From: Veillonella sp.
GTDB taxonomy: Bacteria; Bacillota; Negativicutes; Veillonellales; Veillonellaceae
NCBI RefSeq assembly: GCF_019414865.1
Contig: NZ_DXLG01000001.1
Coordinates: 1 to 48,456 of the forward strand
Direction of reading: 5' to 3'
DNA: 48,456 nt
The position numbers and the translations under genes were made by a program. Position 1 is the first letter of the stretch; each line of letters opens with the position of its first letter. Below, one piece after another: positions 1 to 8,689 of this stretch. The notes beneath the pieces are model-generated. The model was not told the origin of the DNA. It saw only the letters and a list, made by a program, of their open reading frames with translations, and did not search any database.

Positions 1-60
1 TACGGGCTTATAGCCCGTGAGCAAACCACCCGTTTTACGGGTGGTTCTGATTTATTGTGG
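1..60 (+). mobile_element. Right end of an IS200/IS605-type element
   Basis: Two adjacent hairpins are visible: ACGGGCT/AGCCCGT (2-8 with 12-18) and AACCACCCGT/ACGGGTGGTT (24-33 with 37-46). The order, spacing and sequence match the end of the decayed IS200-type element at 36428-36476, which has CTTATAG, then AAACTACC, then ACGGATGGTT and TGATT. IS200/IS605 elements carry subterminal hairpins recognised by TnpA. The transposase gene of this copy would lie left of the window and cannot be seen. The hairpin could also serve as a terminator, but no U-tract follows. Confidence 0.6.
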
Positions 61-74
61 AATTTACTGGGTAT

Positions 75-113
75 AGACCTAAAGGTGTAAGGGCTCAAGT
101 GAGCCTGAGGTCT
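75..113. repeat. Hairpin between the IS end and the first promoter
   Basis: AGACCT (75-80) pairs with AGGTCT (108-113), and inside it GGCTC (92-96) pairs with GAGCC (101-105). No poly-U follows. It lies upstream of the promoter at 153-181, so it is not part of the next gene's leader. It may belong to the IS flank or to a gene outside the window. Confidence 0.35.
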
Positions 114-152
114 TATAAATATTGATTTATACAGGTGTGTAAGGTTATAGAG

Positions 153-181
153 TTGACGTATGATAAGGGGTTTCATATAAT
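153..181 (+). promoter_or_regulatory. Sigma-A-type promoter for the SLH protein gene
   Basis: TTGACG (153-158) and TATAAT (176-181) are separated by 17 nt. Transcription would start near 188, about 28 nt before the ATG at 216. This placement rules out an upstream start at 135 for the next gene. Confidence 0.7.
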
Positions 182-215
182 AGATTGTATAAAATGTAAT
201 TTTAAGGAGACTCTT

Positions 216-968
216 ATGAATATAAAATATACACGTCACATGAATTTACTTCGTCGCGCTGTTGGCATCGGTGCATTATGTCTCGTTGCCTCTGTTGGTT
301 TCGCACATGCTGAAAGTATTGCTATTCCAAGCGCACGTCCTATGGTAGATGGCGTGAGTGCTGATGTAGAAACTGTTAGTAGTTCTAGCAAAGCTCAACA
401 TCATGTGAGTGCAGGTGTGATTACACCAAATGATTGGACGTATACAGCATTACAAACACTAGTTAAGCACGGTGCTATTACCGATACACATGGTTTTGCC
501 TTTGATGGTAATACAAGCTATACAAAGGATGAACTCATGCCGCTTATCGACGAAGTTGTAACTAAACGGGAGCAAATGAACGAAAACGACCGCCAATATG
601 CGTTGCGTATTTATCAAGAAAATATGCGTGATGTAATGGATTATCGTATTGCTCGCGATAAGAAGGTTACCCGAGAGCGCCGTCAAAAATTAGACGAAAA
701 ACGTGCTGAAAAAGCTAAGAAATCTGGTAAAACATACCAAGTATCTAAATCTCAACAAGAGGCTTTAGATGCAGCTAATGACGAAGTGGCAAAACCAGAA
801 GAGCGCGCGTTAACTGATGAACAAATCAAAGAAAAAATGAAGAAGTTCAAAATTGATGACTCTCGCGTTAAAGTAAATAATAATGTGCGCATCCGTTATA
901 CCGGTGGTAAGGATACAAAATCTAAAACCGATGCTCGTATGCAAACGGAGATGACTTTCACTCTATAA
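216..968 (+). CDS. SLH-domain exported protein, OmpM-like but without a barrel
   Basis: The 250-residue protein starts at ATG 216, behind TAAGGAGA and downstream of the promoter. A signal peptide covers residues 1-32 (cleavage near FAHA-ES). Residues 65-115 resemble an S-layer homology domain (DWTYTALQTLVKHGAI, then a YTKDELMPLI helix). Residues 115-212 are highly charged and probably a helical stalk. Residues 215-250 resemble the first strands of a Negativicutes porin (VRIRY, then TDAR) and then the protein stops. OmpM proteins of this group tether the outer membrane to peptidoglycan through the SLH domain and are normally over 400 residues, so this is a short, barrel-less relative. It may act as a periplasmic spacer or tether (inference). 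mntH follows after 19 nt and is probably co-transcribed. Confidence 0.7.
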   Translation: MNIKYTRHMNLLRRAVGIGALCLVASVGFAHAESIAIPSARPMVDGVSADVETVSSSSKAQHHVSAGVITPNDWTYTALQTLVKHGAITDTHGFAFDGNTSYTKDELMPLIDEVVTKREQMNENDRQYALRIYQENMRDVMDYRIARDKKVTRERRQKLDEKRAEKAKKSGKTYQVSKSQQEALDAANDEVAKPEERALTDEQIKEKMKKFKIDDSRVKVNNNVRIRYTGGKDTKSKTDARMQTEMTFTL

Positions 969-987
969 CCCTATTTAAGGAGTTATA

Positions 988-2250
988 ATGATTGATTTTT
1001 TAAAGAAACAGCTGTTTACCGTCCACCAAAACGGTAAGCAGCAGGTGAGCGAGGTCTTTAAATATATAGGACCTGGCATCATCGTAACGGTTGGGTTCAT
1101 CGACCCTGGCAATTGGGCGGCCAATCTCGCTGCTGGTGCTAGTTATGGTTATGAACTATTGTGGGTAGTTACGCTATCTACGATTATGCTTATTTTATTG
1201 CAACATAACGTGGCCCACTTAGGCATTGTACGAGGCCAATGTTTATCCGAATGTGCTTATGAATTCTTGCCGCGTTACGTGTCTAGGTTCGTATTGAGTA
1301 CGGCGGGCATTGCAGCGGCAGCGACCGCATTGGCCGAGTTTATCGGTGCAGCCATCGCATTGAAAATGCTTTTTGGCATTCCTCTTTTGATAGGCAGTAT
1401 CTTGACGGCTGTAATCTGTACCATTATGCTCATTACCAATTCCTATCGGAAGCTAGAGCGTATCATTGCAGGATTCGTATCCCTTATTGCGTTGGCGTAC
1501 CTCGTAGAGGTCAATATGGTCAATGTAGATTGGGCAGCAGCTGGTATTGGTTGGGTAGATCCTAAGGTTCCTAATGAATCGATGCTCGTTATTTTGAGTA
1601 TCTTAGGGGCTGTTATTATGCCTCACAATTTGTTCTTGCACTCAGAAATCATTCAAAGTCGCCAGTTCAACACACAAGATCCTTCTGTAATGAAGCGCCA
1701 ATTGCGTTATGAATTTCTAGACACCCTATTATCTATGGGTATTGGCTGGATGATTAACTCTGCCATGATCTTATTGGCGGCGGCAGTGTTCTTTGCTCAT
1801 GGCATTGAAGTAACGGAGCTTGAACAGGCTGAGGAGTTGTTACGACCTCTCATTGGACCTGCAGCAGGTACAATCTTTGCTATCGCATTGCTCTTTGCGG
1901 GCTTTGCATCGTCTGCTACGGCAGGTATGGCAGGGGCGAGTATCTTTGCCGGTATGTTTGGTGAGTCTTACGATATGAAAGACTTCCATACAAGATTAGG
2001 CTTGGCATTAACTTATATTCCAGCATTGCTTTTGATTGTATTCGTTACTGATTCATTCCAAGCCTTGTTGATCTCTCAAATGTTCTTGAGCTTGCAACTG
2101 CCTATTACGATTTTCTTGCAGCTCTATATGACAAGTAGCCGCAAGGTGATGGGGCAATATGCGAACCATACATATACAAATGTACTATTATGGGGCATTG
2201 GCATTGTAGTAACCGTTATGAATATCTACCTACTCTATGTAGGCGCATAA
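988..2250 (+). CDS. mntH: Nramp family divalent metal transporter (MntH type)
   Basis: The 420-residue integral membrane protein has about 11 predicted helices. The two metal-binding motifs of the Nramp family are intact: DPGN in TM1 (FIDPGNWAAN) and MPH in TM6 (AVIMPHNLFLHS). The family imports Mn2+ or Fe2+ with protons across the inner membrane. The start at 988 follows TAAGGAG with good spacing. It lies 19 nt after the SLH gene, and a strong terminator at 2375-2402 closes the unit. I see no Mn or Fe riboswitch or obvious MntR site. Metal preference cannot be read from sequence alone. Confidence 0.92.
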   Translation: MIDFLKKQLFTVHQNGKQQVSEVFKYIGPGIIVTVGFIDPGNWAANLAAGASYGYELLWVVTLSTIMLILLQHNVAHLGIVRGQCLSECAYEFLPRYVSRFVLSTAGIAAAATALAEFIGAAIALKMLFGIPLLIGSILTAVICTIMLITNSYRKLERIIAGFVSLIALAYLVEVNMVNVDWAAAGIGWVDPKVPNESMLVILSILGAVIMPHNLFLHSEIIQSRQFNTQDPSVMKRQLRYEFLDTLLSMGIGWMINSAMILLAAAVFFAHGIEVTELEQAEELLRPLIGPAAGTIFAIALLFAGFASSATAGMAGASIFAGMFGESYDMKDFHTRLGLALTYIPALLLIVFVTDSFQALLISQMFLSLQLPITIFLQLYMTSSRKVMGQYANHTYTNVLLWGIGIVVTVMNIYLLYVGA

Positions 2251-2374
2251 CATATAAGCTTATAGTAGATGTATAATACACAATCTCATATTTGCATGAT
2301 GCTAGTAGACTAGTAGCAAGGCTTAGAAAACAATCGAATCGTTAGCTCATAATGTAAAGCTAATAATGATAGAG

Positions 2375-2402
2375 AAAAAGACCGCGGTGGCGGTCTTTTT
2401 TT
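2375..2402 (+). terminator. Rho-independent terminator after mntH
   Basis: GACCGC (2380-2385) pairs with GCGGTC (2390-2395) around a GGTG loop, flanked by an A-run before and a T-run (2396-2402) after. Confidence 0.9.
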
Positions 2403-2547
2403 CATATTCGGTCATGTATATTTTTTATGTAAAAAGCGTATCCAAGAATACCCATGTGGGCTATAAAATATGTTACAATTAAAGATAGTATAAATCTGTA
2501 GGGAGAATTCCCTCACCAGTGTAATAGATAGAAATTAGGAGGACCTA

Positions 2548-3150
2548 ATGGCAGACGAAGTAAAAGTACAAGATGCAATGCAATCTGATTTTAGTGTTGT
2601 TGTAAACGACATTGCAGAGGAATTATTAACGCGCCTAAATATGGATGAGGATGGTTCTGTTATCGACATGTTCCAAACAGGTTCTTTTGATCCTTGGCAA
2701 TTATTTGTATTCTTTGGTGCATTAGAAAAAGCTCTCGTTGATTTTAGAACAGATAAACGGAAGAAAACAGTTATCGTTCATGCCCAACCCGAGGCCCTTA
2801 TCGGCATTGGCCGTGTAGTGACACCTGTATCCACTATGCTCGAGCATGTGTTGATGTCTCGTTTGAACGACATGAGTGAAGGTCGTTTGGAAACAGGTAT
2901 GCTTACAGTATCTGCTGGAAGCATCGACTACGAAGGCGTTAATCTAAAAGGCCGTCACGTTGTTATCGTATGCGACCTTGTAGATGAAGACTCTGATTAC
3001 CTCAAAGAATGTATTAATTTATGTAAAGAAATGAAAGCTAGCCACGTAGTGGCTGTGCCTCTCATGTTGTGGAATCCTGAGTTGATTGACAATTTGACAG
3101 AGGAAACTATCAAGGCGGAGTTATCCCATGAAAATCGTCCTCTCTCCTAG
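2548..3150 (+). CDS. Conserved protein of unknown function
   Basis: The 200-residue soluble protein starts at an ATG behind a very good site (AGGAGGACCTA). I do not recognise the family with certainty. The C-terminal part has a strand-turn-helix pattern, VVIVCDLVDEDSDYLKECI, that resembles the PRPP loop region of phosphoribosyltransferases, but the canonical D-D/E-T-G residues are incomplete, so this is only a suggestion. There is no signal peptide or membrane segment. The gene ends inside yaaA (23-nt overlap, 3128-3150), which implies translational coupling in an operon with yaaA and hydE. Confidence 0.7.
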   Translation: MADEVKVQDAMQSDFSVVVNDIAEELLTRLNMDEDGSVIDMFQTGSFDPWQLFVFFGALEKALVDFRTDKRKKTVIVHAQPEALIGIGRVVTPVSTMLEHVLMSRLNDMSEGRLETGMLTVSAGSIDYEGVNLKGRHVVIVCDLVDEDSDYLKECINLCKEMKASHVVAVPLMLWNPELIDNLTEETIKAELSHENRPLS

Positions 3151-3874
3151 TAAGACAAAAACGATTACCAATGCTACTAGCAACGATGGGGCAGTACATA
3201 CTGCAGTCCAGGACGGTCAATTTCAACCGCACATTACACAAGACATTGTAAAACATGTGCAATCCCTTGATGTGGCGGCCCTTGGCAAGGCTTTAAAATT
3301 AAAGGATGATAAGGCGCAGGCACTCTTTGATTTCTATCAAGATTTTGCGTCTCATCCCGCTGGATATGCTTGTGAAAGCTACGATGGCATTGCTTTCAAA
3401 TATTTAGACTGGCAGAACTTGTCCGATGAGGCTAAGGCCTTCGGTGAAAGCCATCTTGTTGTGATGTCTGCCTTGTACGGCGTTGTAGAGCCTACGATGG
3501 GCGTACGCGATTATCGACTAGATATGGTCGATAAGGTAGGTATTAATTTATACGATACGTGGCGCGAAACGGTGGATGCATACTTTCACAAGGAAGATTG
3601 GATCCTAAATCTAGCGTCTAAAGAATATGCGAAAATGGTGAACCATCCAAAGGTGGTAACCATTGAATTTTGGGAATTGCGAGGCGACACATTTAAACAG
3701 ATGAGTACGTCCTCCAAAATGAGTCGTGGCATGATGGCGCATGCATGTTTGATGGAGCAAGTGAAACATGTACGAGATTTGCCGCGTGAAATTAATGGAT
3801 TTATCTGTGTTACAGATATTGAATCCATTACCATACCAAGCGAATCGATGACGGTTCGTTATGAAAGGAAGTGA
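3128..3874 (+). CDS. yaaA: YaaA family (DUF328/UPF0246) peroxide-stress protein
   Basis: The 248-residue protein has the family's opening KIVLSPSKTK, the central YDGIAFKYLDW and SALYGVVEP blocks, and the later YRLDM and INLYDTW motifs. In E. coli YaaA lowers intracellular free iron during peroxide stress and binds DNA. The function is transferred here by family only. The start overlaps the upstream gene by 23 nt, with GGCGGAG as a ribosome site inside that gene. hydE begins at its 3' end. A link between iron handling and an oxygen-sensitive Fe-S maturase would make sense but is inferred from position. Confidence 0.88.
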   Translation: MKIVLSPSKTKTITNATSNDGAVHTAVQDGQFQPHITQDIVKHVQSLDVAALGKALKLKDDKAQALFDFYQDFASHPAGYACESYDGIAFKYLDWQNLSDEAKAFGESHLVVMSALYGVVEPTMGVRDYRLDMVDKVGINLYDTWRETVDAYFHKEDWILNLASKEYAKMVNHPKVVTIEFWELRGDTFKQMSTSSKMSRGMMAHACLMEQVKHVRDLPREINGFICVTDIESITIPSESMTVRYERK

Positions 3875-3878
3875 TTGT

Positions 3879-4997
3879 TTGCAAGTGCAAGACATTCTCG
3901 GGAAAGACCTCGTTGGCGATGAATGGCTAACAGAGGATGAGCTAAGATTTCTCATGTCTGTAACTGATGAAGAACAGTTGCAGTTAATATATAAAAAGGC
4001 TTATGAAGTGAAGGCGAAATATGTAAAGCCTGTAGCGTATTATCGTGGCCTCATCGAGTTCTCGAACCGATGCATCAAAAATTGTAATTATTGCGGTATT
4101 CGTCGTGAAAATGACAAGACGGAACGCTTTGATATGAACCGTGAAGATATCATTAAAATGGCACAGTGGGCCTATGACCATGAATATGGTTCTATTACGC
4201 TCCAATCTGGCGAACGTTGTGATGATGCCTTTGTGGATTATGTGGTGGATTTAATTCGCGATATTAAAGCCATTGGCGATGGTTCCCTGGGCATTACGAT
4301 GTGCGTAGGGGAACAAAGCGAAGAGGCGTACCGCCGCATGCGTGAAGCCGGCGCTAGTCGTTATTTATTGCGCATTGAAACAACAAATAAAGAGCTATAT
4401 CATAAAATTCATCCTCAAGATGAACTACACTCTTTTGAAACGCGCGTTGAATGCTTACGTAGCTTGCGCCGCGTAGGTTTCCAAGTAGGTACAGGTGTCA
4501 TGATTGGTTTGCCTGGTCAAACAGAAGAAGACTTGGTAAATGATATCTTGTTTTATCGCGATATGGATATCGATATGATCGGCATGGGACCGTATGTGGT
4601 ACATCACGATACGCCATTAGGTCAAGAGGCATTAGCGATGGGAATCGATGACGAAGCTGGTAAATTGCGCCGCATTCAATTGGGTCTCAAGATGATTGCG
4701 TTAACACGTTTATTCTTAAAAGACGTAAATATTGCGGCCACAACAGCATTACAAGCGTTGGATAAACTAGGCCGTGAAAAGGGACTTGCTGCGGGTGCCA
4801 ATATTTTGATGCCTATCATTACTATTCCGGAACACCGTGCAAAATATTTGCTGTACGATAATAAACCTTGCGTAGATGATAATGCAGACAAATGTAAAGA
4901 CTGCTTAACGCGTCGCGTAATGTCCATCGGCGATACCGTAGGCTGGAAGCAAAATGGGGACTCCAAACATTACGGTAAACGGACGGGAGAGTTTTAG
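3879..4997 (+). CDS. hydE: [FeFe]-hydrogenase maturase HydE (radical SAM)
   Basis: This radical SAM protein helps build the H-cluster diiron subsite of [FeFe] hydrogenase, together with HydF and HydG, which are not in the window. The CxxxCxxC motif is clear (CIKNCNYCGIRR, about residues 65-76), preceded by the HydE-typical YYRGLIEFSN and followed by TLQSGE and GTGVMIGLPGQT. I prefer the TTG start at 3879 because AAAGGAAG (3864-3871) sits 7 nt before it. The in-frame ATG at 3861 has no ribosome site and would lie inside yaaA. With TTG the product is 372 residues, a normal HydE length. Biotin synthase-like proteins are the nearest alternative, but the motifs favour HydE. Confidence 0.88.
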   Translation: MQVQDILGKDLVGDEWLTEDELRFLMSVTDEEQLQLIYKKAYEVKAKYVKPVAYYRGLIEFSNRCIKNCNYCGIRRENDKTERFDMNREDIIKMAQWAYDHEYGSITLQSGERCDDAFVDYVVDLIRDIKAIGDGSLGITMCVGEQSEEAYRRMREAGASRYLLRIETTNKELYHKIHPQDELHSFETRVECLRSLRRVGFQVGTGVMIGLPGQTEEDLVNDILFYRDMDIDMIGMGPYVVHHDTPLGQEALAMGIDDEAGKLRRIQLGLKMIALTRLFLKDVNIAATTALQALDKLGREKGLAAGANILMPIITIPEHRAKYLLYDNKPCVDDNADKCKDCLTRRVMSIGDTVGWKQNGDSKHYGKRTGEF

Positions 4998-5035
4998 TAT
5001 TTTAGAGACTTTTAGTTTGTATATGAGGTTGTATT

Positions 5036-5701
5036 ATGGAGACAAAATGGTATTCTGATTTTTGGCGGTTATTTGCGAGTCCTTTTAAAGGCGGTATTGA
5101 TCAAGTTGTACAGTCCGGTACATTGAAAAAAGGTTTCTGGGGCACTGTATTCTTGTGGGCTATTCCATATATTATATTGGCTTTATTCGGGACTATGCTA
5201 ATTCCCTTTCTCCCTCATAATGAATTTACTGGTTTAACCTATTTAATTGGTATCGGTGCCAGCTTTATATTCATCTTTGCATGGCTTATCAGTATCGGCT
5301 GGTCCTTTGTGATGGTTGCTATCGCTTCTTATGTATATAACTGGGTTATTACTAAAATGGGTGGTACCGACAATGTACAAGCCATTATGAAAGTTAGTTG
5401 GTATCTACAAGGGTATGGCGTACTATTATTTAGTATTGGTTATACGATAGTCTTGGTTTTAATGGGCATATTAGGTCTAGCATCCGATAGTAGTGCTCTT
5501 GCTAGTGTCATCTATGTTATAGGAACAATAGTATTATTTGTGATATCCATTTGGGTATCCTTAGAACTTATGGCAAGACAAGTAATGCTTACGAAGATGA
5601 AAGTATTCATTGCTTGCATCTTAACATCCATAATCATCGCTATAATTTGGGCACTTTTCATGGCACTTCTTAGTGGCTGTGCCTCTTTAGTGAGTAGATA
5701 A
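5036..5701 (+). CDS. YIP1-like integral membrane protein
   Basis: The 221-residue protein has a short cytoplasmic N-terminus (WYSDFWRLFASPFKGGIDQV) followed by about five hydrophobic segments. That opening and layout are typical of bacterial Yip1-domain proteins, whose function is unknown. There is no signal peptide. It begins 38 nt after hydE and is closed by a terminator, so it may be the last gene of that operon. The ribosome site (GAGGTTG) is moderate. The family call is tentative. Confidence 0.65.
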   Translation: METKWYSDFWRLFASPFKGGIDQVVQSGTLKKGFWGTVFLWAIPYIILALFGTMLIPFLPHNEFTGLTYLIGIGASFIFIFAWLISIGWSFVMVAIASYVYNWVITKMGGTDNVQAIMKVSWYLQGYGVLLFSIGYTIVLVLMGILGLASDSSALASVIYVIGTIVLFVISIWVSLELMARQVMLTKMKVFIACILTSIIIAIIWALFMALLSGCASLVSR

Positions 5702-5730
5702 TACTGATTTATAAATTAATATTAATAAAG

Positions 5731-5776
5731 AGTCCTCTTTTTTTGATAAATTTTTTCGGAAAAAGAGGACTTTTCT
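5731..5776 (+). terminator. Terminator after the YIP1-like gene
   Basis: AGTCCTCTTTTT (from 5731) pairs with AAAAAGAGGACT (ending 5771), followed by TTTTCTATTT. The long AT-rich loop is unusual, but the paired ends are perfect. Confidence 0.8.
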
Positions 5777-5835
5777 ATTTGGGTGTCGAAATGTATTAGC
5801 AAAAGCCGTAATTTGCCATTAAGGAGGCGATTCCG

Positions 5836-7902
5836 ATGAAAGAGTACAGTAGTGATAAAATTAGAAATGTTGCTGTTGTTTCCCACGATGGTGCGGGTAA
5901 AACAGCTCTTGTCGAATCTTTGTTGTTAACCTCTGGTGCGGTTGATTTCGTAGGTAAAGGCCAAGACAATAAACATATTATGGACTTTGAACCTGAAGAA
6001 ATTAAACGTAACGTAACAATCCAATTGGGCATGGCTCCATGTGAATGGCATGACCACAAGGTTAACTTCGTAGATACTCCAGGCTATAATGAATTCCATG
6101 GCGAAGTTCGTGCCGCTTTGCGTGCGTGCGATGGTATGTTAATGGTACTATCCGCCACATCTGGTGTAGAAACTGACACAGTTCGCGCTTGGGATTATGC
6201 AGTGGAATTACAAATGCCACGCATGGCATTTATCAATAAAATGGATGTTGATGGTGCCGATTTCTTCGGTACTATTGAAAGAATGCGGGAATTATTTGGC
6301 AAAGGCATTATGCCATTGCAGATTCCTATCGGTGAAGGCGCCAACTTTGAAGGCGTCGTAGACGTAGCAAAAATGACTGCGTTTACTTACAAGGACGGCC
6401 AACCAACAGAGATTGCTGTACCAGCTCACCTTATCGAAAAGGCTCAAGAAATTCGGGAAATGACCGTAGAAGCCGCGGCTGAAGGTAGCGATGAATTGTT
6501 GGAAAAATATTTAGAAGGCGAAGAATTATCCTTAGAGGAAATTCGCCAAGGCTTGCGTGAAGGGATGATTAGTGGCCGTGTGTGCCCAATCATGTGTGGC
6601 AGTGCCACATCTCGTATTGGCCTAGATCAAGTATTGGATCGTATGATCCGTTACATGCCGGATGCAACTAAAAAAGTGATGACCGCAACTGATGCGGAAA
6701 CCGGCGAACAATGTGTAGTACATGTAGATAAACCTTTAACTGCATTCGTATTTAAAACATTGTTAGACCCATTCGCAGGCAAACAAAGCTTTGTACGTAT
6801 CTTCTCTGGTGAACTAAAAGAAGGCGATCGCCTTTATGATGTAAACCAAGGTGTAGAAGAAAAATGGGGCAAGATGGTTACCCTTATCGGGAAGCAACAA
6901 ATCCCTGTATCTGCCGCTAAAGCTGGCGATATCGTAGTGATACCGAAATTGGCTAATGCTAAGACTGGCGATACATTAACTGCTCCTGACTTTAAAGTAA
7001 CATACGATGCTATCCGATTCCCTCAACCTCTATACACAGTGGCATTAGAACCTGTGAAAAAAGGTGAGGAGGAAAAATTAGCTGGTGCTGTTCTAAAAGT
7101 AGCAGAAGAAGATCCTACTTGCGTAGTAGTGAAAAATGCTGAGGCCCGTCAACTACAAATCGATTGTATGGGCGAGGTTCATCTCGAGCATATCCTCAAC
7201 AAAATGGATCGTAAATATGGCGTACAAGCTAAACTTGTGGCTCCATATATTCCATACCGCGAAACCATTAAAGGCTCCGCTGAAACCGAGTCTAAATATA
7301 AGAAACAAAGTGGCGGTCATGGTCAATATGGTCACGTTAAGATTCAAGTGGACCCATTATATGATGGTACCGAATTTGCGTTCGTAGACAAAATCTTTGG
7401 TGGTGCTGTACCTAAACAATACATACCAGCAGTGGAAAAGGGTGCCAAAGAAACCCTAGATAAAGGCTTAATTGCGGGATATCCTATGATTGGCGTGCAA
7501 GTGACACTCTTGGATGGATCTTACCATAGCGTAGACTCCTCAGAGTTAGCATTCAAAGTAGCTACGTCACAAGCTATCAAGGATGTAATTCCTAAGGCGA
7601 AACCAGTCCTATTAGAACCAATCTATGAAGTTAACGTGTATGCACCAGATGCTTTCATGGGCGACATCATGGGTGATTTAAATAGCCGTCGAGGTCGTGT
7701 ATTAGGCATGGAACAAAGTGAAAGAACAGGTATTTCTGTTGTTAAAGCACAAGTACCATTGGCTGAAATGGCCGACTATGTGACAGCATTGCGCTCCATC
7801 ACTCAAGGACAAGGCGTATTTAACCGTCAGTTCTATACTTATGAAGAGGTTCCACATAAGCAAGCGGAAGAAATTATCGCTGCTCATAAGACTCAAGAAT
7901 AA
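5836..7902 (+). CDS. Elongation factor G-like GTPase (EF-G2/FusA2 type)
   Basis: The 688-residue translational GTPase has EF-G domain order. G1 is SHDGAGKT (16-23), G3 is DTPGY (80-84) and G4 is NKMD (134-137). They are followed by the EF-Tu-like domain 2, and domain IV carries a GGHGQYGHVKI segment. True EF-G has DTPGH in G3 with a catalytic His; here that position is Tyr, as in the EF-G-2 paralogues such as the Thermus one. The protein is therefore an EF-G-like paralogue rather than the housekeeping FusA, which is normally encoded with rpsL, rpsG and tuf. None of those genes is here. The ATG follows AAGGAGGCG. The gene stands alone between two terminators. Its biological role is not established. 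Confidence 0.87.
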   Translation: MKEYSSDKIRNVAVVSHDGAGKTALVESLLLTSGAVDFVGKGQDNKHIMDFEPEEIKRNVTIQLGMAPCEWHDHKVNFVDTPGYNEFHGEVRAALRACDGMLMVLSATSGVETDTVRAWDYAVELQMPRMAFINKMDVDGADFFGTIERMRELFGKGIMPLQIPIGEGANFEGVVDVAKMTAFTYKDGQPTEIAVPAHLIEKAQEIREMTVEAAAEGSDELLEKYLEGEELSLEEIRQGLREGMISGRVCPIMCGSATSRIGLDQVLDRMIRYMPDATKKVMTATDAETGEQCVVHVDKPLTAFVFKTLLDPFAGKQSFVRIFSGELKEGDRLYDVNQGVEEKWGKMVTLIGKQQIPVSAAKAGDIVVIPKLANAKTGDTLTAPDFKVTYDAIRFPQPLYTVALEPVKKGEEEKLAGAVLKVAEEDPTCVVVKNAEARQLQIDCMGEVHLEHILNKMDRKYGVQAKLVAPYIPYRETIKGSAETESKYKKQSGGHGQYGHVKIQVDPLYDGTEFAFVDKIFGGAVPKQYIPAVEKGAKETLDKGLIAGYPMIGVQVTLLDGSYHSVDSSELAFKVATSQAIKDVIPKAKPVLLEPIYEVNVYAPDAFMGDIMGDLNSRRGRVLGMEQSERTGISVVKAQVPLAEMADYVTALRSITQGQGVFNRQFYTYEEVPHKQAEEIIAAHKTQE

Positions 7903-8035
7903 AGTTAAGACCATGTCCACGTACTGTATCAAATACAGTTAGAATCACAACAACTGAATAGATAATTGCATATAGTAACAACTTAATAGCATAACAATTG
8001 ACGTAAGTCATAAATTTGAATAGTATTTTACAGGA

Positions 8036-8068
8036 GCCCTCCATATATGTAGCGTATGGAGGGCTTTT
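8036..8068 (+). terminator. Terminator after the EF-G-like gene
   Basis: GCCCTCCATA (8036-8045) and TATGGAGGGC (8055-8064) form a 10-bp perfect stem followed by TTTT. The rest of the 7903-8208 gap is AT-rich. It holds a TATAAT (8156-8161) that may be the -10 of the next gene, but no good -35 is visible. Confidence 0.88.
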
Positions 8069-8208
8069 ACTATATATGCCTTACCATATTTGCGCCTCAT
8101 ATAAAGCGTATAATGGCTAGTCCTTTATGTATATATGTGCTAACATTAAAGATAATATAATTGCTTATATATCGGGTGTTATTTCCATATATCGGGAAAG
8201 GATCGTAT

Positions 8209-8685
8209 ATGTTTTTCTCTAGCATTACTGCAGATTATACAAAAATGGGCTATCCTAAAGCCATCGTACGAGCTTTAGATTTCTTAAAGAATACAGATTT
8301 GAAAGCATTGCCAGGCGGTCGTCATGCCATTGAAGGTGACATGATGTATGCCAATGTGGACGATGTGGAAACAAAACTATTTGAAACTACAAAACCTGAA
8401 TCTCATCGCAACTATGTAGATATTCAATTTATGGTGAGCGGCGAAGAAAATATGGGCTTTTTTGTAGATAAAGGCCTCGTTAAACCTGTTGAATCCTATC
8501 CAGAACGAGATTGCTATTTCTATCCAAATGAATCGGTTGATGAAGGGCACATCCACTGTCCAGAAGGGTATTATACGGTATTCTTCCCATCTGATATTCA
8601 TAGACCTTTGTTAGCGGTTAATGATAAGCCTATTAAAATCCGCAAGGTTGTTGTAAAAGTGCACGTGGATCTCTTAGGCGAGTAA
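8209..8685 (+). CDS. YhcH/YjgK/YiaL family protein (DUF386)
   Basis: The 158-residue cupin-like protein has the family signature: GRHAIEGDMMYANV near the N-terminus, then ESHRNYVDIQFMVSGEE, and HIHCPEGYYTVFFPSDIHRP towards the C-terminus. Its conserved His and Glu residues are the likely metal ligands. Relatives include the EbgC subunit and proteins found in sialic acid and sugar-acid loci, so a sugar isomerase or anomerase role is often proposed but unproven. I chose ATG 8209 (GGGAAAGGAT ribosome site) over an in-frame TTG at 8161. The EamA gene follows after 4 nt, so the two are co-transcribed. Confidence 0.85.
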   Translation: MFFSSITADYTKMGYPKAIVRALDFLKNTDLKALPGGRHAIEGDMMYANVDDVETKLFETTKPESHRNYVDIQFMVSGEENMGFFVDKGLVKPVESYPERDCYFYPNESVDEGHIHCPEGYYTVFFPSDIHRPLLAVNDKPIKIRKVVVKVHVDLLGE

Positions 8686-8689
8686 TCCT

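Noticed and set aside
135..215. N-terminal extension of the SLH protein from an upstream start
   Set aside because: The promoter at 153-181 lies inside this stretch, and the signal peptide and ribosome site fit ATG 216.
2461..2500. Promoter for the gene at 2548
   Set aside because: TATAAA is present but no acceptable -35 lies at the right distance. A similar AT-rich stretch at 8141-8161 has the same problem.
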